Assembly (NCBI GenBank): GCA_035235625.1
Contig: CP141142.1
Location: forward strand, 30,204,995 to 30,268,994
DNA from: Saururus chinensis
Taxonomy: Eukaryota; Streptophyta; Magnoliopsida; Piperales; Saururaceae
DNA: 64,000 nt
Reading direction: 5' to 3'
Of this stretch, positions 37,440-50,869 are shown piece by piece. Made by a program: the position numbers and the translations under genes. Numbering within the stretch: position 1 is the stretch's first letter; every line of letters begins with the position of its first letter. The notes beneath the pieces are model-generated. The model was not told the DNA's origin and made no database searches. It worked only from the letters and a program-made list of their open reading frames with translations.

Positions 37440-38420
37440 TCACTTGTGTCTTTCTCCAAACGATTAGAGACCAGAAATGGAAAAGAGGGAGTCTAGGTGT
37501 TCCTCCAAATGATTAGGGAAAAATAGGGATGTCACCCGGTCTGTTTCGGGTTAAGTTTTGTCAAGCCCAAACCATATACCATTTAAGAAATGGTAAACCT
37601 AAATCCGACCCGAATAGTTATTCGGGTTAAATTTAGTAACCCAAATTTGACCCATTAAGGTCAAATCAATTTAGGTTTTATCAATATATATATATATATA
37701 TAAACCCAAACCTACTCATTAGAGTCGGGTCAGGTCAAGTTTTACCGTATACATGACCTGACTGGCATCCCCAAGAAAAAAGTAAAAAGTATTTGCTATC
37801 ATGCAATTGTCGTTTACATGCCTTAATAGACCCGTAGTTTCTTATAGACACTATTCTATGAGGGTATTTTGAGTGAAAAAATAAAATTTGAAAATTTATG
37901 CTACCAATGGTCAGCTAAAAAGACTGATATTTGAATACTTCTGCTACCAAAAATTTTGGATGGGGAGTCCTCGCAAAAGATATCCAATGTATTTGATCAC
38001 TTATGAAAAAAAAGCACATCCGGCAACCCGCTTGTCAAAGGGGGAAATACTGTGCATTTGATCACTTATGAAAAAAGGGCGGGTCCAGCGATTCGCTTGT
38101 TAAAGGGGGGGAGTCCGACAGATCGATTGGTGTCTTCATTCAAACGATTAGAGGCAGAATGAAGAGGGAGTCCGACAAATCATTTGGGGCCTTCCTCCAA
38201 ACGATTAGGGAAAACGTAAAAACGTTTGTTTTTCATGCAGTTGAGCCATTTACATGCCTTTCTAGATCCCGAAGTTCATATAGACGTACACTGTTCTATG
38301 AGGGTATTCTGTCTAAAAAGAGCTGAGTGTGGGGGATTCTAGGTGCAAAGACTGAGATTTTGAAATTTTATGGTACCATTGGTCAACTAAAATGACTGAT
38401 AATTGAAAACTTTTGATAGC
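37440..38420. repeat. Diverged local duplication (37455-37990 and 38140-38420)
   Basis: CTCCAAACGATTAGAG...GAGGGAGTC...CCTCCAAAYGATTAGGGAAA at 37454-37520 recurs at 38143-38212. CATGCAATTGTCGTTTACAT with TCTATGAGGGTATT and TATGCTACCAATGGTCA at 37800-37925 recurs at 38235-38400. The first copy is interrupted by a 250-bp MITE; the second shows the uninterrupted site. Confidence 0.8.
37524..37773. mobile_element. 250-bp hAT-type MITE with GGGTCGGGT-like interior
   Basis: Ends TAGGGATGTCA and, inverted, TGGGGATGCCA. Flanking 8-mers gggaaaaa (37516-37523) and agaaaaaa (37774-37781) agree at 6 of 8 positions. The related sequence at 38205-38230 reads straight through this point, so it serves as an empty site. 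The interior contains GACCCGAATAG and GTCGGGTCAGG phrases and a (TA)10 run at 37684-37703. No coding capacity. Confidence 0.7.
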
Positions 38421-39370
38421 CTGACCCTGCCTCGAGAGTCCTCTGGCATTGGGAAGAGTTTCATGCAGTCAAACCATGTGAAAGAACAAACGGGTGAGAG
38501 ACAGAAACTTCCAACCACAATGCACATGCTCTATTCTCTAGTGGTCTGGAGAAGATGCAACATTTATCGTGCTAAATACGATTTGACCTAATATCAACAA
38601 TGAATTTTGAAAAGAGCAAAACATTGTTACCCTTTCTATTTTTAAAACACCACCGTCGGAACAGAATTGGTAAATGCTTTTCTTCTAGCAGCGTTTAAAT
38701 AATTGCCATGAGTAGTCAATTACTTAATCAACATATGCACTGTGACATTCAAAAATCAAATATTCCCGTCCAAATTAATAGCTCCATTTGGTAATTTTTC
38801 AATATTAATATCTCCATTTTGTTCAATTCAGTGATTGAGCACATAAAAATAACTTCATAAGATTATTTTCCCTTTTACCATTCAATAAAAACCACTATAT
38901 TTTCATATGTAGCTACTAATATAAATCGGGGAGTTTTACTCTTCTTTAAGTGTAGGAATTAGAAAACGACCAGACAAGGGAAGTAATAAATTTCAAATGA
39001 GTCCCTTTTTCCCTTCAAAATATTTCATATTCCACGTGATAACCAGCTGTCCCACAATAGTTCATTTTAAAAAAACAAATTGAGCCATTAATGTTGGATG
39101 GAGGGAGTGCTATTTATGTATAACGACACACTCATATTTCATGTTACTTTGGATGCTTATAAGTCGCCTACAAAAAGAAAATCCAACTTACAGATCGCAA
39201 CATGCCCAATAAAGATTGAAACTCAATTTTAGAAACTTCGTAACTCAAAACAGGTGTTGAAATAAGTTCATAGCTACCAAAATAATTTTCATGTTCTACA
39301 GAGGCATTTTTAAACCTAACCGCTACCAAAAGATAATATTTAGACAAGCGAGCTCACTGTGATAAGGAAC
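38421..39370. other. Intergenic DNA including RPS23 3' flank
   Basis: AT-rich, with no recognised coding sequence. The part next to 39370 should hold the RPS23 3' UTR and poly(A) site, which I could not place. Confidence 0.4.
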
Positions 39371-41205
<1,835 letters not shown>

Positions 41206-41276
41206 TTCTGCAAAGAGGTTGGCTGCCGAGATTCGTCACTGGGGAGGAGATGAGGACGAGCCTGCGCGAGAGAGCT

Positions 41277-41317
41277 CTAGGGTTTTGAGGGACTTAGTGC
41301 TTAACCTCTTATATGGG
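41277..41317 (-). promoter_or_regulatory. RPS23: RPS23 core promoter: telo-box and TATA-like motif
   Basis: On the minus strand a TATA-like CCCATATAAG (41308-41317) lies upstream of AAAACCCTAG (41277-41286), the telo-box typical of plant ribosomal-protein and translation genes. The start of transcription is expected at about 41275-41290, giving a leader of about 70-85 bases before the ATG at 41205. No TGGGCY site II element is seen before the MULE boundary at 41457. Confidence 0.65.
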
Positions 41318-41447
41318 TCGGTTAGGACCAACAGTGGACCCGACCCAGGAGTGAAAAAAAACGCCCGTCAGGTTTGCATTTCGGTTCGGTTCATGTGGTT
41401 TCTATCCTAAGCGAATTTAGCAACCGAAATTTAAAAATTAAATTGAA

Positions 41448-41456
41448 TTTAAACAA
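41448..41456. repeat. Left target-site duplication of PMD-MULE copy 2
   Basis: tttaaacaa, repeated exactly at 45890-45898. Confidence 0.93.
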
Positions 41457-41828
41457 GGAAAATTTATTAAAATAATAATTAAAAAAAATAATTATCAAAA
41501 TATATTACTTTGGGAAATATTTCTTAAAGTGGTGTTCGTTTTTGCCACGCTAGCGCCAGCCAAGCAGCTGGTGCCAGCGTGGCTTTTTTTTTATATTTTT
41601 TAAGTTAATTTCGTCGTTTAGAACGACAAAATTGGCTTGAATACGATTTCATCGTTCTAAACGACGAAAACTTATATTACTTGACCTGGTTTCGTCATTC
41701 AGAACAACGAAATCAACTTAAGCTGATTTCGTCGTTCTGAACGACGAAACTACCACACTTATGTTATTTCGGGCTCGGTCGTGGGAAGACACTGATTTTG
41801 TCGTTCTAAACGACGAAATCAAATTAAA
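41457..41828 (+). repeat. Left TIR of PMD-MULE copy 2 with palindrome array
   Basis: Five 23-base palindromes begin at about 41609, 41647, 41690, 41727 and 41806. The near-terminal palindrome lies at about 41508-41533. Between the two sits a CACGCTAGCGCCAG...CTGGTGCCAGCGTG inverted repeat (41548-41583). Confidence 0.9.
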
Positions 41829-42046
41829 TTTTTTTAAAATTACTATTTAAAACTAATTTTATCACCTATCCCTGTTCATTCATTCAAAACACAGAACACA
41901 AAACACAGATAAATATGCATGACTTCATTAATTCCACCCATAACAAATATCACCATAACAAATATCACTATCACGAATATCACCATAACAAATATAAGTA
42001 AAGTACATCATATACGAGTAACAAATATAATACATCACAAGTAATA

Positions 42047-43681
42047 TCATAATCTCCTACGTCCTCGCCCTCGCCCTCGTCCTCGACGGGGGTGTACAAG
42101 CTCCTCATGATCTACCTCTGGCTGTGGCTCTAACTCTGGCTCCAACTGGGGCTCGGGCTCCGACTGGGGCTGGGGCTCCGGCTGCGACTCCATGTCAGGC
42201 TCTTGCTCGGGCTCCGGCTCAGCATAAGTAATAGATGGTACAATACGAGCTGGCCGATGTCGTCTATAATATAAAATCGGATCTGGCTGAGTGACATGTG
42301 TAGTCTCTGGAAATGATGAACCTGGAGGAGAGCTATATGCTGCTAATGATGATGGAATATCAGGGCATGAAGAGTGCATCGGCTGCGTCTGAGCGGCCTC
42401 GTCGACAGGATAATCTCGATGAACATCCATGATCACCGAATGAAGTAGTGGCAAGCTACGAAGGACATCATTAGATGATTTAATCACCGACTCACATGCT
42501 GCTGCTAAGTCCTCATGCAAAATACAGGTGACAAGTGCATCACTCAAATACGCATTAGTATGTCGAAGCTGACGAAGCTATAAAAAAATAAATTAAATAT
42601 TAGATAAATAATTAAAACAAAATAAGAAAATAATATATGCCTTAATTAACAAAGTTGTACTTACTAGAGCTGCCTCAGATGCTCCCCTAGGCTGATATGT
42701 CATCTCCTCTACATCATCGCGCGGTAAAATATATCGCCGTGTAATCGGTAAATACAAGTGCATATAAGTACTACGAACATCTCGCAATGTCGTAGCCAGC
42801 TCCCCTCTAATAATAGTGGATCTCCTATCCTCCCATCGAGCAATATACGACGCATGATATATAGCCCAGTCGGTAATATGGCGGCCCTGTCGAGTGATGC
42901 GATGGACAAACTCGACAGTAGAAGGTGGGACCCCTTGCTCCAGGTTAAACTGGAGCATTACACGATCTGGCACATACATCTCTATAATCTCATAACATAT
43001 GAGAGGGGTTCGAGAAAGCCACACCTCTCGACCGTCAGTGCAGAGTGGAGGTATCACAGCGAACAAGTCCTCCGAGTACGGCTGCCAAATAATCTATATA
43101 ATATATAAAGATAAGTTAGTTTAAATAACGATAAAAATTTTTAAAATCATTATATAAAAAAGTTCAACACGGCAATAAAATTACCTGGTATGGCCGCTGG
43201 TGGTCTAACTCCCCTCTATACAAACGGAGGACTCCTTGTGGATTTTCGGTTCTCTTCTTCCGAACATTCCACCTTAAGGAGTTAAATTTAAGAAATGAGT
43301 TCAGCATATGTTCATAAAACATTGCATAAAAAGTAATGTGGTAAACATAAATACAACCTACCTCGCCCCTAATGGAGCACCCTCGACCAAGCGACCCATC
43401 TCAGCAGTTGGTCGGCCGATGTGTAAGTGCTCCCATGACCATAACTATGTCATAAAATAGTGAAAACAAATATTAGAAATAAAAAATTATACGTGACTAA
43501 AACTCCAAGTAAAGTTACACAATTATTTACCTGAAGAAGAGTCAGACAGTCCGCAATCCCCGAGGTCATGGCCTGGCATGCCTTTCCTAACTCTCGGTAT
43601 AAGAATGCGAGAGTAGCACTGCCCCATGAATAAGTGCCAGCCATGTCAAAGTCGTGAAGGAGAGAGAGATACGAAACATGC
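42047..43681 (-). pseudogene. Truncated PMD gene of PMD-MULE copy 2
   Basis: Keeps the C-terminal two-thirds of the PMD protein: YLSLLHDFDMAGTYSWGSA, then LYRELGKACQAMTSGIADCL (uninterrupted where copy 1 has a stop), EVWLSRTPLICYEIIEMYVP, YQPRGASEAALVS and, at 42047-42547, the tail with EPEPEQEPD repeats and RGRGRGRRRL. The N-terminal half of the domain, including the VERW and GEMSIML motifs, is lost at the deletion junction. Confidence 0.88.
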
Positions 43682-43708
43682 ATATCATTCATCATCTACA
43701 TTCATATC
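43669..43708. other. Deletion junction with templated filler in PMD-MULE copy 2
   Basis: Sequence matching copy 1 up to GATACGAAACATG (copy 1 about 21330) meets sequence matching copy 1 from about 23832 (ATCTCCTCATCTG). The intervening 43681-43708 has two parts: catatcattc (also at 43777-43786) and a 21-base stretch, TTCATCATCTACATTCATAT plus C, also at 43762-43782. Both sources lie within 100 bases of the break. Confidence 0.85.
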
Positions 43709-44761
43709 TCCTCATCTGTGATGTGTGCATAAAGTGGCTCCACTTCACAGTACGGCGGCTCTTCATCATCTACATTCATATCATTCCCAGCAATGACATT
43801 GTCTACCGCATCATCCCCCTCGCTGTCAACCATCTGTTGAGCACTTTCTTCACCTCTAACCCCTTTTACATTCATATCAGAATCTTCTCCACTTACTTCG
43901 TCAATATTATCTTCACCTTCATTATCCTCATTTTCATCAATATCTTCACCGTAGACATATCCCCCCCTATATATAAACATCGCATATGTATTAAATTTCG
44001 TAAGCCTAAAAAAGTTGAATTCATTTATAAATATATATTTCACCTCTGATTAGATGGTCCAGCATCGGTATGACCAACATACGTGTAGGGGTAATGAAGG
44101 CCCATCGAACTTTGAGTTTCATACCATGCACCGCCTTGAGACATTTGAACGCTAAATGGCTTGTGTGCATGCGTCGTAGACCTTCCATATTACACACAAA
44201 ATCTCAAAATTTAGCTAAACGTATTTTCATTAAATGATAATAAGATTGAAAATGTATTCACAACTAAATCAACCCTTACCTCCAAGTAGGTCCACTTCCA
44301 TCGTAAATAGGGGCAGACGACCTATGACGTTCATTTGAAGCTACTGTCATAGATAAATTTCCCTCTTCTTCGTCAACCCACCGCACTTGCATATGACTTT
44401 CATTGTTCACATTTCTATCAGAGCTCCTTTGTGAGCTTCTGTGGGAGCTCCTCTGTGAACTACTTCACCTTTCACTAGTCACTCGGGCCTCTTTTTCGAG
44501 AAATAACTCGAAAGAAATTATGTGACGCGAGTGGTGAAACATAAAAGCCATTGATGAATCATCATTTATGTTCATTAGTATCATTCTCGATCCATTGGAT
44601 GGAAGATTACATTTGATAGTAATTTTCCATCTTCTTCGATCTAACCCAACCTTACTTGCTACGTGCATCTCAAATTCATCAAATGTAGACGGTTTCTTCA
44701 TTAATAATCCTTCTATGCGTCCGTCGTAGTTAATGAAAAAACTAACCATTTCTTCTGCCAT
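43702..44761 (-). pseudogene. 5' remnant of the transposase gene in PMD-MULE copy 2 (PB1-like exon intact)
   Basis: 44761-44465 is open from the ATG and encodes MAEEMVSFFINYDGRIEGLL, KPSTFDEFEMHVASKVGLDR and FELFLEKEARVTSER, the PB1-like N-terminus that copy 1 has lost to stops. A later exon (about 44043-43702) encodes the acidic linker with YGEDIDENEDNEGEDNIDEV and ends at the deletion join. No DDE, SWIM or zinc knuckle remains, so the product could not be a transposase. Confidence 0.85.
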
Positions 44762-45293
44762 TTCTATTCAATTAATTCATAAATAATAAATTAAATTAAT
44801 ATTAGATTAAGCAAACTAATACTAATATCTACCCTAACAAATATATTTTCAAAATATATACGCATAGAAACTAATAACTTTACTAAGTATATAAGCATAT
44901 CATTAATACTTTATATTAATGAGTAAATTTTCTAATTAATAAAATTACACAATTGATGCAATAACACATACAATGTCACAAATCATATAAAAACATGTTC
45001 AAAAACTCAAATCCTCCTTATTTTCCAAAATTTGAGAGACTTGCCATCTTAAAAAACAAAAACTCATTAATTAAAAATCCATCTCAATTTAATATTCTTA
45101 AACAAAAAACACACAAAATGACTTAGAACAATACTTCTAAAATTAGGGCTCAATGATAGGACATTCAAAATTTCAAATTTTTTCAATGTAATATACAAAA
45201 GCTATATTTCTTCAATGTAACATACAAAAGATATATTACAACCATTGAAAAATAGGTAAATAAAAAAAAAAAAGAAAAACACGTACCAAAAAA

Positions 45294-45480
45294 ATGAAAC
45301 GGGAGCGGCTCAACGTGGGCAGCGGCGGGCTAGACCAAGGCGGCGGCGGACTGAAGTCGGCGGCGGCGGCAGGCTGGACGGCGGCGGCGAGATTGGCAGC
45401 ATCCGTACGTCGGCAGAAGCGGCGGAGCGAAAACAAGACATTGGAACACGACGGGAGGCGGAGCGGAGTCGCGGATATAA
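45294..45480 (-). promoter_or_regulatory. GC-rich putative transposase leader/promoter of PMD-MULE copy 2
   Basis: GGCGGCGG-rich block between the right TIR and the surviving transposase start, equivalent to 25400-25700 in copy 1. It is followed leftwards by an AT-rich stretch (44760-45290) that differs in part from copy 1. Confidence 0.4.
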
Positions 45481-45489
45481 CGACGATGA

Positions 45490-45889
45490 TTTCGTCGTTC
45501 AGAACGACGAAATCTTTTTAAGTTGATTTCGTCGTTTAGAATGACGAAATTAGTGTCCTCCCACGACCAAGCCCGAAATAACATAAGTGTGGTAGTTTCG
45601 TCGTTCAGAACGACGAAATCAGCTTAAGTTGATTTCGTCGTTCTGAACGACGAAATCGGGTCAAGTGATATAAGGTTTTGTCGTTTAGAACGACGAAATC
45701 GTATTCAAGCCAATTTCGTCGTTCTAAACGACGAAATCAACTTAAAAAATATAAAAAAAAAAGCCAGCGGCGCCAATTTGCTTGGTAGCACTAAGCGTGG
45801 CAAAAACGAACACCACTTTGGGAAATATTTCCCAAAGTGGTATATTTTGGTAATTATTATTTTTTAATTATTATTTTAATAATTTTCCC
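45490..45889 (-). repeat. Right TIR of PMD-MULE copy 2 with palindrome array
   Basis: Six palindromes begin at about 45490, 45527, 45596, 45633, 45676 and 45714; those at 45490, 45596, 45633 and 45714 have perfect 10-base arms. A perfect 28-base palindrome with half-site CCACTTTGGGAAAT lies at 45813-45840, about 50 bases from the end. Confidence 0.92.
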
Positions 45890-45898
45890 TTTAAACAA
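45890..45898. repeat. Right target-site duplication of PMD-MULE copy 2
   Basis: tttaaacaa, identical to 41448-41456. Confidence 0.93.
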
Positions 45899-46300
45899 CA
45901 AAAGTTAGAAACTGAACCGAATTAAAATTTAAAATTAAAATATAAAAATTCAACCAAACTGACATAAGAACCAAAATCGAATAAAAATTAAATATTTTAA
46001 TTAAATTATTTTAATAAATTAAAATCAAGTAGATATAATATAAAATTACAGATTTTTATATAAAAATTTGATATTTTTTCCCTAAAACTAAACTGAATTA
46101 AAATTATTTTAATTAAATTAATTAGGTTTCGGTTTCAGTTTTTTTTCTTAAAACCGAACTGAATAGAAATTTATTCGATTTTTGTATAAGAACCGAATCG
46201 AAATTAAATTAGAAACCAAACCAAACCGAACCACTAAATTTCAGTTCAATTTCACCCGATTCAGTTCGGTTCCAATTTTCTGGTGCAATCACTTTTGAAA

Positions 46301-47650
46301 TTCTCGCATGGTATGTTATTTCTCTAAACAAAAAAAGGCAAGCTATTTGGGTTGGGTTTTCAAAGCACCTCAACATAAATCGAGTAGGGTATAATTTTTT
46401 ATTTATTTTTATATTTTAATTTGATAAAAATTATATGTAATTTTTATTTTTTTTAAGACTTTGTGCAAAAAAAATTAATTGACTCAAATAAGATATAGTA
46501 TGCGTGAGTAACGTAAGTGGATTCTATTATAAGATGAGGTTTGATTTAAATAAAATAAAAAAATTTATTAGAAGGAACTTACACCTGATTTAAAATTTCT
46601 AGCAACCTAACCCGAGACGATTTTTGTTAAAATATAAATTAAGGTTTTTTAAATGAATATCGGTGAAAATGCTAGTTTTGACAAAGCACAGGGGATGACA
46701 AACGGGGGATAAAAAAGTAAAATTTTAAAATATCAAACCTATTTAATTTGTAGAAATTGTAATCCTTAGAGGGAGGCATTTGGATGGTTTGGGTTAGTTT
46801 TGGGTTTAAATTAGTTCAGAGTTTGGCCATTTGGAATGTCAAAAAATTGGAGGCCAATAGTATGCACATGGCGATATTCTTAGGATGGGGCCACATTGGG
46901 GCCATTAATACTATAATATATAGGATTTTCTTAGGTTTTGAAAATTAAATACATAAATTCAGGTGATGCAGCAAGGGCAGAACTAAATGATGGAAAGATT
47001 TCCAAATAAAGTATCTAATTGCTACAAGAGAAAACTATCACATTATTTGTGTGACTGATGTTTAAAGTTATTATATGCCTGGAGATTAAAAACTTTGTAT
47101 AACTACCACCTCTATGCAAAGTGATCCTTGGCACATGTAGTTTTATTATGTTTAGTTGAATCCATCAATTTTATATGTAATTATAATGTATAATTTTGTT
47201 GTGTGATAAGTCTATTAATTTCATGAGATGTATGATGAATATGTGTGTTTGTTATGCGCCAACGGTCGTCACGTTTGGTCATGTGCACAATAATTTTGCA
47301 TGTCGAACAAGAATATGTTATTATATCATATATTTATGGCGGTCATTTCGCTGACTATCAAGTAAACATGTTCCCTATGTTTGTTGCTATAAAGTTGATG
47401 TAAGGATAGTATAGGTATCCTTTTGATTCCAAAAAATATTGCTTTACTTTTTTATTCTAAACATGGCACACACCTCTTAAAAAATTGGAGTATATATATG
47501 CATCTCACAAATGGATTTTGTGGTTCAATAGCTTACAATATACAAGGTAATTAGGTAATTTGTTACCATATTGCGTATAAGGTGATCAACTCGAAAACTA
47601 AAAAACCGAAAAACTTGTGTATTGGACAATAAAGTTATATACTAATGATT
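46301..47650. other. AT-rich intergenic DNA, nothing recognised
   Basis: Long A/T runs and no coding frame with domain character. The left end of MULE 3 may lie here, but no inverted partner of its right side was found. Confidence 0.4.
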
Positions 47651-47989
47651 TACAATTTTTATATAGAATGTAGCTTGTGAAGTGACTGCGGATGTGGCCC
47701 ATATTGTGAGTGATGGTGCAAGGAAAGATGGGGGGGGTGAAGAATGGGGATGAAGTCGAGGGGATGATGTAGGAAGAAGTCATTGGGACTGTGGATGATG
47801 ACAATGGTGTGCATGAGGAAAATGATTTTGAGGAAGAAGAATGTGACAGGTAGGAGGAAAAGGTTTAGGAAGAGGATTGTGGCTAGCAAGAGGGAAATAT
47901 ATGCAGATAAGGATAGGGGAAGTGAGGAGTTATGTAGTAATGTATTTGCAAAGACTACTTGTGTGAGATTCCAAGGAGTCAATGGATAA

Positions 47990-48420
47990 ATGGACTACAT
48001 TTAAACATGAACATGGTAGGCTGCCTTTGTTGGAGTAAGTGTCAGCCATATGGATTACAGTCCTAGACTAATCGAAAAGCATATTGAGTGTGGGTGGACA
48101 CCATTTACTGGCTTTTCAATGCATCACTTCCCACTCAGTGTCAATGATAATCATTGGATTTTAGTAGTGTTTTACCTATGAGAACAATAGATTTTGATTT
48201 TTGACCCTCTTTACTCAAGGGAGGCGTTAGAAGGGTATTATGTTCACTTGAATAAACCACATACCCTTATCCAGCTAATCCTTTATAAATTTGGATAGTT
48301 ACCATTTACTATATGGTGGAAGATGGAGATTGTTGGTCACCCAAGATAGGTTAACTGTGGTGACTATAGGGTTTGTGTGTGCTTACATATGTGATATTTG
48401 TCACACTGCTTTACTTTTGA
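47990..48420 (+). pseudogene. Ulp1-like protease fragment of a third, decayed MULE
   Basis: Frames across this stretch read HIECGWTPFTGFSMHHFPLS then VNDNHWILVVFYL, with the His-Trp of a C48 catalytic site. ILIFDPLYSREALEGYY follows, with Asp in the FDPL position, and VNCGDYRVCVCLHM sits near where the DCG/Cys motif belongs. Stops and a frame change interrupt it. It resembles, but is not a copy of, the MULE 1 protease. With the minus-strand transposase at 50870-54620 it repeats the convergent layout of MULE 1. Confidence 0.6.
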
Positions 48421-50869
48421 CTTCCTGCTTAGAAAGTTAATAGCTTATCAGTTATTTAGAAGAAAACTTTTATGTTTACATCATTTTGGAGATAATTTTT
48501 GGTTCCCCATTTTTCTTGACTTATGTCTTTTCTATTTTACTTTTGGATTAAGATTGCATTTAATATTTTGTTAGTTCTGCTTACATTAGGTGATTTTCCT
48601 TCAAAACAGTATATATGACTTTCATTCACTTTTTTCATTTGAATGATGGAAAGCATACTCATTTTGGACTTCTTGTATTAGTTATCTATATTATGTCAAT
48701 TGTCAGCTAAACTTAATTGTAGTTGAAACTTATTTGTAGTTATTTGTCAAAAATTTGTAGGATGATGTTTTTGAATATTTGGGCTCAATGTTGGTCGCAA
48801 AAGGGGGCATACATTGGAATAATTTATAGAATTATGACAGATTGGATGAAGTGAAGAGCTTTTTTTTATGCTTTTTGTGACATATGCATTTGAAATAGAT
48901 TGAAGGGAAAAGACTAATCATTTTAATAATATGAGTGTAGTTTAATGAGAATGTTAGGATGAATCCATGTGGAAACATGATTGGATGTTCAATGATAGCA
49001 TTAGAGAGATGTGGCCTCAGTAAGTGAGTAGCTAGGAGAACTGCTTGAGGAGGTTAGCACATATAAAGCAGACCAAGGGTAACACCACTTAAGAGATAAA
49101 GAGTATGGAATTTATGAGAGATGATCTAAAGATTATGGTTTTAACATTTATGTTGTCCATCATCATACAGGAAGTGAAATGGGATTCTTATTGCCAACCA
49201 TTGTTACCTTGGATGTGGTGATACTGATGCTGACATTGATGATGATAATAAATTATTGGTAGGGAAATATTATGATGTTAGTTATTGGTGATAGTACTTG
49301 TTTGTTGGTGCTTTTGCCCCAATGGTTATACATTGAAGTTTTTGCCCAACAACAAGCTTTCATTTTGTTTTTTTAGTAAATTTGTGATGGAAGCTTTTAA
49401 GTTTGTTGTTGGAAAATGTTGTAGTGAGCTGACTTAACCTTATATTATATTTTTCCTATGTTTCTTATTGATTTAGATTCAGGGACCCCTCTTCATGTGG
49501 CAAATAAAGAATGGAATATGGAAGCATTGCAGTTTTTTGTTGAAAATAGAGCTTTCCTACCAACACACATTAATGACAATAAATTTAACCCTCCACTCCA
49601 TTACTGTCCTAGTCTAGAATGGGCTTACGAGGTGAAATGAATATAAGAGGAAAACCTATCTTCTACTGGCGACGATTCTTACAATTTCAGGAGTTCAACA
49701 AATATATGTTCTTACAACATTTTCTTTTATGCTTGGAGCTTCTAAGTAGTGGAAAACTCTTCATAGCAATATATTGGGGAAATAAATTTATCGTGGATCT
49801 CCATATTAGTTAAGAAGTGGAGTTACATATGATTGTACACATTATTATAGTAGAAGTGTAACTTCTTGTAAGTATATGCTCCCCCTTTATCTTCTAAATT
49901 GACTTTTTTGCGCAATGTTATTTACGCCTTTATTTATACAAACTATGCAATTTCTATAATGGAATTTATTGATTTTTTTATTATGTCTATTTTGTGTTTG
50001 GATGGTTAGATTCAATGTAATGAATTTTTTTGCCAAATGACTATTCATGCCCAATTTTGCTTGAAGTTCTTAGAGAAACATTTGTTTTTGTTAATTTATG
50101 GAATGACTGCTATTGTTGATTTTTTTAGTACATTAGAAAGTAGCCACATACCATACTCAAGCATCATGAATGGTGTGTGGTAGCTTAACTTAATGTCTGA
50201 AGAAGAGACATAATATTGTAATACGATGTATACGGTTTACAATTGTGTAGATGGTTGCCCTTTATTTTAAGCACTAGCTACTTTATTATTATAATCATAG
50301 TAATAAAGTAACGCTAATAATTAAATTAGAAAAAATGATAAGATTTCAAGGGTTATAGATCATGGGGTCCCCATGTCAAACGGGAAAACTACCAAAATAG
50401 AAAATTGGAAAACTACCAATAAGAAAACTGTCAACTAGGAAACTGCCAATAGGAAAAATGTGCACATAATGTAAAATCACCTACTACAACATAAGCTTAT
50501 GCAACATAATTAATTTGTATACAACTGATGACCACAAAATTATATTTTCATACAAAAAAATATAATTGATGTCTAAAAAACGATACTTATTTCATATTGA
50601 GAGAAAATAAGATTTGCATACAATTGAGGTTTAAAAAAACCCTTGTGTATGTGTGATACCCAAAAAATACTATGGATCACTGCATACAAGTAATATCGAC
50701 AAAAATTATAAATTACATATACATGTGATGTCCACAAAATTGCTTTTGTCTCAAAACATATATCAATTGTCAAATTGTGAACTGAAAAATTAGAAATTGT
50801 CACCTCTAATTTCTATTTTGTTTGGTTGTGGCATATCTCATGCACTATGACTGCCTGAGATCATCGAGT
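48421..50869. other. Intergenic/intra-MULE DNA without recognised gene
   Basis: AT-rich with short frames only. GAAAACTACCAA/GAAAACTGTCAA/GAAACTGCCAA phrases repeat at 50380-50460. It probably corresponds to the non-coding centre between the two convergent genes of MULE 3, by analogy with MULE 1. Confidence 0.4.

Larger units (their letters stand above)
41457..45889. mobile_element. PMD-MULE copy 2: internally deleted relative of copy 1
   Basis: 4.43 kb, with the same TIR type as copy 1 and its own perfect 9-bp target duplication (tttaaacaa at 41448-41456 and 45890-45898), so it inserted independently. Compared with copy 1 it lacks about 2.5 kb covering the DDE, SWIM and CCHC parts of the transposase and the start of the PMD gene. 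The join is at about 43681-43708. Its palindromes and surviving frames are less eroded than those of copy 1, so it is probably a younger insertion of a related lineage, and non-autonomous. Confidence 0.95.
41370..46300. repeat. CGGTTCGGTT-type AT-rich repeat, split by PMD-MULE copy 2
   Basis: Left part 41370-41456 (TTCGGTTCGGTTCATG...CAACCGAAATTTAAA) and right part 45890-46300 (GAACCGAATTAAAAT...CCGATTCAGTTCGGTTCC) share CGGTT/AACCG words and AATTAAA spacing. They flank the MULE target site and look like one older non-autonomous element interrupted by it. Its own ends and target duplication were not found. Confidence 0.5.
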
